64,000 nucleotides of DNA from DASZTV01 sp035550655 (GTDB taxonomy: Bacteria > Actinomycetota > Actinomycetes > JAFAQI01). Of the stretch, positions 58,476-64,000 are shown piece by piece. Location of the stretch: the NCBI GenBank assembly GCA_035550655.1, contig DASZOU010000004.1, positions 62,001 to 126,000 of the forward strand, written 5' to 3'. A program made the position numbers and the translations under genes. A model generated the notes under the pieces. That model had not been told where the DNA came from. It ran no database searches and was given only the letters and a program-made list of their open reading frames with translations. The first letter of the stretch is position 1; the number at the start of each line of letters is the position of its first letter.

Positions 58476-59513
58476 TCAGGCTTTGAACAGCTGCGCGCGG
58501 TCGGCGACGAGCCGACGCTGCTGATGGCTGTCGCCGAGCAGCAAGCGCAGCGCCGTCGCTCGCTTGAAGTACAGGTGCGCCTCGTGCTCCCACGTGAAGC
58601 CGATGCCGCCGTGCATCTGGATCGTCTCCGCCGCGACCCGGTACGCCGCGTCGCCGCACACCGCCTTGGCCAGGGGCGCCACCACCGGCGTCTCAGCCGG
58701 TGAGTCGGCCACCGCCCACGCCGCGTAGTAGGCCGTTGACGTCGCGGCCGACAGCTCGACCGCCAGGTCGGAGGCACGGTGGGCAAGCGCCTGGAACGAC
58801 CCGATCGCGCGCCCGAACTGCTCTCGGGTCTTGAGGTAGGCGACGGTGACGTCCAGGCACTCGGTCGCCAGCCCGATCGCCTCGAGCGCCAACGCCACCC
58901 GCAGCACATCGACCGCACGTGCCGCGTCGACCGCATCTCCCACCCGTCGGGCGGCTACCCCGTCGAACCGGACGTCGGACAGCCTGAGCAGCGGGTCCAT
59001 GCCCACGACGGGGCTGATCGTCGTGGCCGCCGCGTCGACCAGCCACAGCCCATCGGTTGACGCGACGACGAGACGGTCGGCGCCAGCGGCGTCTCGGACC
59101 TGGCGCGCCGTACCCGTGACCGTGTCGTCTCGGGTGTCGATCTCGTCGCCCACCACGATCGCGGCGCGCTGCTCACCGCCGCAAAGGGCGGCCAGGACGT
59201 CATCTGCCTTTCCTGCGTCCGACAGTGCTCCGATCGCTGCGAGAGCAGTCACCACTGGAATCGGCCACAGACCGCGGCCCGCCTCCTCGATCACCACCGC
59301 GGCATCGATGAATGACCCACCGGTCCCACCGAGCTCCTCGGCGACCGCGACGCCGAGCAGCCCCAGGTCGAACCCGACCACCGACCACAGCGCGTCGTCG
59401 TAGCCGGCCGTTCCCATGACTTCGCGGCGCCGTGACGGCGGGCAGCGGTCCGCCGTGAGGTCGCGGAGCATCCGCCGCAGGTCGGCCTGCTCGGCGGTCC
59501 AGGTGAAGTCCAT
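58476..59513 (-). CDS. Acyl-CoA dehydrogenase
   Basis: A 345-residue flavoprotein of the acyl-CoA dehydrogenase family. It starts MDFTWTAEQADLRRMLRDL and has the C-terminal TIQMHGGIGFTWEHEAHLYF, the usual flavin-contact region. The middle domain is shortened, like the small subunits of heteromeric FadE pairs. ATG 59513 is preferred to 59531 because of the conserved DFTWT start, with TACGAT 7 nt upstream. Operator copy B (59612) lies in its divergent upstream region, so it may belong to the same regulon. Confidence 0.88.
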   Translation of the reverse strand: MDFTWTAEQADLRRMLRDLTADRCPPSRRREVMGTAGYDDALWSVVGFDLGLLGVAVAEELGGTGGSFIDAAVVIEEAGRGLWPIPVVTALAAIGALSDAGKADDVLAALCGGEQRAAIVVGDEIDTRDDTVTGTARQVRDAAGADRLVVASTDGLWLVDAAATTISPVVGMDPLLRLSDVRFDGVAARRVGDAVDAARAVDVLRVALALEAIGLATECLDVTVAYLKTREQFGRAIGSFQALAHRASDLAVELSAATSTAYYAAWAVADSPAETPVVAPLAKAVCGDAAYRVAAETIQMHGGIGFTWEHEAHLYFKRATALRLLLGDSHQQRRLVADRAQLFKA

Positions 59514-59611
59514 CGCCAGGATCGTAGCCATCCGACATTGGGGCCCAGCCGGCCATGGCTCGCGGGCCCGAGCGGCGATGTGGAGCGATGCCGAGCGGCG
59601 TCGAGGGCGTT

Positions 59612-59628
59612 TCTGACGGGTCGTCAGA
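59612..59628. promoter_or_regulatory. Operator copy B, TCTGACGGGTCGTCAGA
   Basis: A perfect 7-3-7 palindrome (TCTGACG GGT CGTCAGA) in the gap between two divergent acyl-CoA dehydrogenase genes. It covers the -35-like CTGACG (59613-59618) of the rightward operon. Confidence 0.75.
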
Positions 59629-59641
59629 TTCTGACTAGAGT
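59613..59641 (+). promoter_or_regulatory. Leaderless promoter CTGACG-17-TAGAGT
   Basis: CTGACG (59613-59618), a 17-bp spacer and TAGAGT (59636-59641), then 6 nt to the GTG at 59648. The -35 lies inside operator B, so a bound TetR repressor would exclude RNA polymerase. No ribosome site is present. Confidence 0.65.
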
Positions 59642-59647
59642 GGTTCC

Positions 59648-60829
59648 GTGGACTTCGATTTCACCCCTGAGCAGCAGGCCTTTCTCGCGGAGGTCGAGGC
59701 GTTCCTGGACGCCAACGAGGACCCGGAGGTCTTCGATCCGACCCGGGAGAACATGGCGCAGATCGTCGACACCCCCGAGCGCCGCGCGTTCATGAAGAAG
59801 GTCGCGGAGCGCGGCTGGATGGGGATCACCTGGCCCAAGGAGCACGGCGGCCAGGAGGGCGATGGGGTCTACGAGTACCTGCTCAACGAGGCGCTCGCCC
59901 GGCGCGGCGGGCCGCAGATCGGCAAGGGCGTCGGGATTGTCGGCAAGACCATCCTGCGACACGGCAGCGACAAGCTGAAGGCCGAGTTCCTCCCGAAGAT
60001 CCTCAACGCCGAGGTCGAGTTCGCAGTCGGCTACAGCGAACCGGGAGCCGGCAGCGACGCCGCCTCGATGCAGCTGCAGGCGGTGCGCGACGGCGACGAA
60101 TGGGTGCTGAACGGCCAGAAGATCTGGACCACGTCGGCGCACTTCGCGGACTGGTACTGGGTGGGCGCGCGCACCAACCCGGATGCGCCGAAGCACAGCG
60201 GCATCAGCCTGTTCCTGATCCCGATGGACCATCCCGGCCTGACGATCCAGGAGATCTGGACGATGGGCGACGAGCGGACGAACTCGGTCTTCTTCGATGA
60301 CGTCCGGGTCTCCAACGACTACATCGTCGGCGAGGAGGGGCGCGGCTTCCAGTACATCTCCGAGGCACTCGACCTCGAGCGCTTCACGATGTTCACCTTC
60401 TCCCCCATCAAGGCACGGCTGGAGCTGCTGATCAACCACGTCCGGGCGGCCGGTCGTGACGGCCAGCCGCTCAAGGACGACCCGGTCACCCGGCAACGCA
60501 TCGGCGCGCTCGCCACACAGGCCGAGATCGCGCGCGTGCTCGGGCTTCGCTTCCTGGCGAAGTCGGTCGCCGGCGGCGCCGCTCCGACCGCGGAAGCGAG
60601 TGAGTACAAGCTGTTCGCCACCGAGTTCTCCAAAGTGCTCGCCGACGCCTCGATGGACATCGCCGGCCCCGGTGCGCAGCTGCGAGTGGGGACCGAGGAG
60701 GCGCCGATGAAGGGCCGCGCGGAGTCGACGTACCGCTACACCGTGCTCGACACCATCGGCGGCGGCACCTCAGAGGTGCAGAAGAACATCATCGCGCGGC
60801 GCAAGCTCGGCCTGCCGAAGAACTTCTGA
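59648..60829 (+). CDS. Acyl-CoA dehydrogenase, large FadE-type
   Basis: A 393-residue acyl-CoA dehydrogenase: DFDFTPEQQAFLAEVEAFLD at the N-terminus, FAVGYSEPGAGSDAASMQLQ and WVLNGQKIWTTSAHFADWYW in the flavin domain, and TIGGGTSEVQKNIIARRKLG at the end. It resembles the large subunit of actinobacterial heteromeric FadE dehydrogenases used in steroid and side-chain catabolism. It leads an operon with a CoA-transferase, two MaoC-like proteins and a second dehydrogenase, and is probably controlled by operator B. Confidence 0.92.
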   Translation: MDFDFTPEQQAFLAEVEAFLDANEDPEVFDPTRENMAQIVDTPERRAFMKKVAERGWMGITWPKEHGGQEGDGVYEYLLNEALARRGGPQIGKGVGIVGKTILRHGSDKLKAEFLPKILNAEVEFAVGYSEPGAGSDAASMQLQAVRDGDEWVLNGQKIWTTSAHFADWYWVGARTNPDAPKHSGISLFLIPMDHPGLTIQEIWTMGDERTNSVFFDDVRVSNDYIVGEEGRGFQYISEALDLERFTMFTFSPIKARLELLINHVRAAGRDGQPLKDDPVTRQRIGALATQAEIARVLGLRFLAKSVAGGAAPTAEASEYKLFATEFSKVLADASMDIAGPGAQLRVGTEEAPMKGRAESTYRYTVLDTIGGGTSEVQKNIIARRKLGLPKNF

Positions 60830-60839
60830 GGGACACATC

Positions 60840-62000
60840 TTGTCCGGGCTGCTCGACGGGATCACCGTGCTGGACCTCGCCAGCGTGGGTCCCGCCGTGC
60901 GCGCGTCCGGCTGGCTCGCCGACTACGGCGCATCGGTGATCAAGGTCGGGCCGGTGCCGCGCGACGCCGGCACCCAGATCACCCCCAAGGCGCACTACTA
61001 CAGCGGAGGCCGCGGCACCCGGACGATCCAGCTCGACCTGAAGTCCGACGCCGGGCGCGAGACGTTCTTGCGGCTCGCGGAGACGGCGGACGTGGTGATC
61101 GAGAGCTTCCGTCCCGGCGTGGTCGCTCGCCTCGGCATCGGATACGACGACGTCAAGAGCCGCAACCCGCGCATCGTCTACTGCTCGACGAGTGGCTACG
61201 GGCAGTCCGGCCCGCGCGCGCACTGGGCCGGACACGACCTCAACTACCTCGCCGTCAGTGGTTTCCTCGCCACCGGCGAGCGCGGTCCGGACGGCAAGCC
61301 GATGGTGCCCGGCGCGACGATCGCCGACAGCGCCGGCGGCGGGCTGCAGGCGGTCAGCGCCATCCTCGCCGCCCTGGTGGCGCGCGGTCGCACCGGCGAG
61401 GGCGCCTACCTCGACGTCGCCGTCGCGGACGGGATGCTCGCCCTGATGTCGCTGCAGATCGACGACGTGCTCGCGACCGGCGCCGAGCAACCGCCGAAGA
61501 GCGCGCCGCTGTCCGGCAGCTATGCCTGCTACGACACCTACCAATGCGCAGACGGTGGGTGGGTCGCCGTCGCCGCGATCGAACCGAAGTTCTGGGCGAA
61601 CCTCTGCAACGCGCTCGGCGTACCGGAGTGCATCAGCGGCCAGATGGACGACGCGGCGCAAGACGGCATCCGCGCCGCGGTTGCTGCCGCCTTCGTGACG
61701 AAGCCGCGCGACGAGTGGGTCGACCTGCTGGCGGGAGCGGACACCTGCGTGTCCCCCGTCCTGACGGCCACGGAGGTCGCCGCCGACCCCGCCGTGGCGG
61801 CTCGCAACGCGATCGCCACGGCCCAGCCCGCGGAGGGCGAGGACTTCGCGCAGCTCACGCCGCTGCTCGCGGGAGCCGAGCGCGCCGCGACGTACCAGCT
61901 GCCCGACCGTTCCATCACCGACACCGACGCCGTACTCGCCGAATGCGGCATGAGCCCCGAGGAGATCAAGGCGTTGCGAGACCGAGGAGCCGCATCGTGA
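60840..62000 (+). CDS. Family III CoA-transferase (CaiB/BaiF)
   Basis: A 386-residue CaiB/BaiF enzyme: LDGITVLDLASVGPAVRASG, TIQLDLKSDAGRETFLRLAE, VVIESFRPGVVARLGIGYDD and IVYCSTSGYGQSGPRAHWAG. The catalytic Asp of the family is probably in AGHDLNYLAVSG. These move CoA between carboxylic acids, or act as racemases (AMACR-like). The start appears to be TTG 60840 with GAGGGA upstream. The stop overlaps the next GTG by 4 bp. Confidence 0.9.
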   Translation: MSGLLDGITVLDLASVGPAVRASGWLADYGASVIKVGPVPRDAGTQITPKAHYYSGGRGTRTIQLDLKSDAGRETFLRLAETADVVIESFRPGVVARLGIGYDDVKSRNPRIVYCSTSGYGQSGPRAHWAGHDLNYLAVSGFLATGERGPDGKPMVPGATIADSAGGGLQAVSAILAALVARGRTGEGAYLDVAVADGMLALMSLQIDDVLATGAEQPPKSAPLSGSYACYDTYQCADGGWVAVAAIEPKFWANLCNALGVPECISGQMDDAAQDGIRAAVAAAFVTKPRDEWVDLLAGADTCVSPVLTATEVAADPAVAARNAIATAQPAEGEDFAQLTPLLAGAERAATYQLPDRSITDTDAVLAECGMSPEEIKALRDRGAAS

Positions 62001-62512
62001 GCGACATCCCCGCTGAGATCGAGGCGCTGATCGACGTCCCGCAGTACGACGAGGTCGGCGAGTTCCCGGTCGAGCGCGGCTACATCTGGACCAGCTGCGC
62101 ATCGGTCGAGAACGGCAACCCGCTGTTCTGGGACGACGCCGTCGCCGAGGAGCTGACCGGTGGCCCGGTCGCGATGCCGTCGATGATCTCCAACTGGTTC
62201 CGCCCGCACTTCTGGGCGCCGGGACGCGACGTGCAGCCGATGCCGCTTCAGGTCCACTTCGACCTGAAGGAGAAGCTCGGTCTGCCCGAGGCGGTCATGA
62301 GCGACAACACCGTGACCTACTACGAGCCGGTGCGGGTCGGGGACACGTTGCGCACCTGCCAGAAGCTGCGGTCGGTCAGCGCCGAGAAGCAGACGAAGCT
62401 CGGCACCGGCCGGTTCTGGGTGATCGACGTGGAGTACCGCAACCAGCGCGACGAGCTGGTCGGGATCGAGTCATGGACCGGCTTCGGCTACCGGCGGGAG
62501 GCGGCCGCGTGA
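61997..62512 (+). CDS. MaoC-like (FAS1-type) dehydratase subunit
   Basis: A 171-residue hotdog-fold protein with an N-terminal MaoC/FAS1-like dehydratase domain: VERGYIWTSCASVENGNPLF, AMPSMISNWFRPHFWAPGRD and TVTYYEPVRVGDTLRTCQKL. It is probably the non-catalytic partner of a heteromeric enoyl-CoA hydratase (compare ChsH1/ChsH2), with the next gene as the other subunit. GTGA overlaps link both sides. Confidence 0.87.
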   Translation: MSDIPAEIEALIDVPQYDEVGEFPVERGYIWTSCASVENGNPLFWDDAVAEELTGGPVAMPSMISNWFRPHFWAPGRDVQPMPLQVHFDLKEKLGLPEAVMSDNTVTYYEPVRVGDTLRTCQKLRSVSAEKQTKLGTGRFWVIDVEYRNQRDELVGIESWTGFGYRREAAA

Positions 62513-63000
62513 GCGTCACTGTCACGGACCACGTGCGGACGTTCGGCGACGTGTCAGTCGGCGAGGCGCTGCCACCGCTGTCGTACGACGTCACGGCGAC
62601 GACGGTCGTGCTCGGCGCGCTCGCCAGCCGCGACTGGCGACCGCAGCACCATGACTACGCCTTCGCCACGCAGCGCAACGGCGTGCAGGACATCTTCCTC
62701 AACTCCCCGAACCAGGCGGCCTGGCTCGAGCGCTACGTCACCGACTGGACCGGCCCACGCGGCCGGCTCGGCAAGCTCGGCTTCCGGATGCTCGACTCGA
62801 TCTTCCCCGGCGACACGATGGTGTTCAACGGCACCGTCGCGTCGGCCGAGGTCGATGACACCGGCTGCGGCTGGGCCGAGATCGAGATCAAGGTCACGGT
62901 CGGCGAACGGCTGTGCACCACCGCGACAGCGCGCGTCGCCCTGCCCACCACCCCGCAAGACAACCCTTGGTCTCGCAAGGGCGAGAACTGGAAGCCGTAG
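62509..63000 (+). CDS. MaoC-family enoyl-CoA hydratase subunit
   Basis: A 163-residue hotdog hydratase: LSYDVTATTVVLGALASRDW, RPQHHDYAFATQRNGVQDIF (the His/Asp region used for water addition), and GDTMVFNGTVASAEVDDTGC. The GTG start lies in a 4-bp overlap with the upstream partner. I infer a heterodimeric hydratase acting after the FadE pair. Confidence 0.88.
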   Translation: MSVTVTDHVRTFGDVSVGEALPPLSYDVTATTVVLGALASRDWRPQHHDYAFATQRNGVQDIFLNSPNQAAWLERYVTDWTGPRGRLGKLGFRMLDSIFPGDTMVFNGTVASAEVDDTGCGWAEIEIKVTVGERLCTTATARVALPTTPQDNPWSRKGENWKP

Positions 63001-63010
63001 GAGACGACAC

Positions 63011-64000
63011 ATGGACCTCGACTTCACGCCCGAGCAGGACCTGCTCCGCGACACGGTGCGGCGCACCTGCGAGCGTCATGCCGGCCTCGACGTCGTCCGC
63101 AAGCTGGAGAACGACGCCATCGGCCACTCTCCCGCGCTCTGGGACCAGCTCTCCGAACAGGGGCTGTGCGGACTCGTCATCGACGAGCAGTACGGCGGCA
63201 GCGGGATGTCGATGGTCGACGCGGCGGTGGTCTACGAGGAGTTCGGCCGCGCGCTCGTGTCGAGCCCGCACTTCGTCAGCGCGGTCCTTGCCGCAGGCCT
63301 GGTCACTCGCTCCGCCCACGAGCCACTCAAGGCGCAGCTGTTGCCACGGATCGCCTCGGGCGAGGCGATCGTCACTGTCGCCAGCCTGGAGCCGGATGGC
63401 AGCTTCGCGCCATCCGGGATCAGCCTGACCGCGACCCGCGACGGCGACGGCTGGCGGCTGTCCGGCGCGAAGCGCCACGTCCCGTTCGCCCAGGCGGCCG
63501 GCTCGATGATCGTGCTCGCGCGCACCGACAGCGGTCGCGACGCAGCGGGCGTGATCGCCCTGCTGGTCGACACCACCGCGCCCGGCGTGACGCTCACCCA
63601 GCAGCTGGCCGTGGCTTCTGACGCACAGTTCCGGATCGACTTCGACAATGTCGCCGTCGGTGCGGACGCCATCGTCCACGAAGCGGGAGCCGCGTGGCCG
63701 GCCTGGCACGACACGATGCTCGACGGGGCAACTCTGCTGGCCGCCCAGGCCGCGGGCGGTGCACGTGCAGCGCTGGAGCTCGCGAGGGACTACGCCAACA
63801 CGCGCGAGCAGTTCGACAAGCCACTGGCCGCGTTCCAGGCGATCTCGCACTATCTCGCCGACGCGGTGACGACTGTCGACGGTGCGCAGACACTGGCGTG
63901 GGAGGCGGCGTGGGCGCGCTCGGAGGGCCGCTCGATCGAGACGCTCGCCCCGATGGCGAAGAGCTATGCGTGCCAGACCTTCCGCAAGGTGACAGCCACC
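63011..64000 (+). CDS. Acyl-CoA dehydrogenase (partial, runs off the window)
   Basis: The first 330 residues of an acyl-CoA dehydrogenase: MDLDFTPEQDLLRDTVRRTC, LVIDEQYGGSGMSMVDAAVV and YANTREQFDKPLAAFQAISH. The ATG is 10 bp after the hydratase stop. It resembles the smaller subunit of a FadE pair, whose partner is encoded at 59648. The frame is open at the window end. Confidence 0.88.
   Translation, partial: MDLDFTPEQDLLRDTVRRTCERHAGLDVVRKLENDAIGHSPALWDQLSEQGLCGLVIDEQYGGSGMSMVDAAVVYEEFGRALVSSPHFVSAVLAAGLVTRSAHEPLKAQLLPRIASGEAIVTVASLEPDGSFAPSGISLTATRDGDGWRLSGAKRHVPFAQAAGSMIVLARTDSGRDAAGVIALLVDTTAPGVTLTQQLAVASDAQFRIDFDNVAVGADAIVHEAGAAWPAWHDTMLDGATLLAAQAAGGARAALELARDYANTREQFDKPLAAFQAISHYLADAVTTVDGAQTLAWEAAWARSEGRSIETLAPMAKSYACQTFRKVTAT

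Noticed and set aside
1..64000. tRNA, rRNA, insertion sequences, integrases and attachment sites
   Set aside because: None of the expected motifs, terminal repeats or transposase domains was seen on either strand.

Overview
The window is GC-rich DNA from an actinobacterium. Evidence: strong G/C third-position bias, dense gene packing with many 4-bp ATGA/GTGA overlaps, many GTG starts, menaquinone and glucosylglycerate genes (menB, gpgS), a mycobacterial-type steroid-ring gene set (echA20-ipdABC), and promoters whose -10 hexamer lies 6 nt before the start codon, as in leaderless actinobacterial mRNAs. No rRNA, tRNA, insertion sequence, phage or CRISPR array was seen, so it reads as chromosomal backbone with catabolic modules. 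Genus cannot be fixed from this sequence.

Layout. 1-2.8 kb: sulfate ABC importer (binding-protein tail, cysT, cysW, cysA). 2.8-10.2 kb: aromatic amino-acid locus, with an aminotransferase and hppD facing an Lrp-type regulator and paaABCDE; a CAAX-type protease sits at its edge. 10.2-15.3 kb: small conserved and hypothetical genes. 15.3-28.8 kb: an arylsulfatase faces a seven-gene tightly packed operon. That operon holds a branched-chain-type binding protein, a single 1263-residue polypeptide carrying both permease and both ATPase domains, a secreted anchored protein, a metallo-beta-lactamase-fold hydrolase, an SRPBCC protein, a second sulfatase fused to a DJ-1/PfpI domain, and a protein of unknown fold. 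I infer an organosulfate uptake and processing system. 28.9-37 kb: haloalkane dehalogenase, TetR, an HTH-ClpN protein with a twin operator, an MprF-like protein, a glycosyltransferase and sulfotransferase sharing a 17-bp divergent promoter, thioesterase, and a GNAT-YqeY fusion. 37-43.9 kb: cupredoxin-like protein and four-domain multicopper oxidase, menB, a DGPF/ECF42 sigma pair, VOC protein, ogt. 44-50.3 kb: TetR/kinase-like/unknown trio, SDR, MFS, gpgS, lipoprotein.

50.3-55.3 kb holds echA20-ipdA-ipdB-ipdC (opening of steroid rings D and C), a divergent SDR and a TetR regulator. A 17-bp palindrome, consensus TCTGANNNGNCGTCAGA, occurs between echA20 and the SDR, at the 5' end of the TetR gene, and over the -35 of an acyl-CoA dehydrogenase operon at 59.6 kb. 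This suggests a local regulon. 55.4-57.9 kb encodes four small secreted proteins with a SipW/ER-type signal peptidase, resembling a dedicated fibre or matrix cassette. 58.4-64 kb: acyl-CoA dehydrogenases, a class III CoA-transferase and two MaoC-like hydratases, running off the end.
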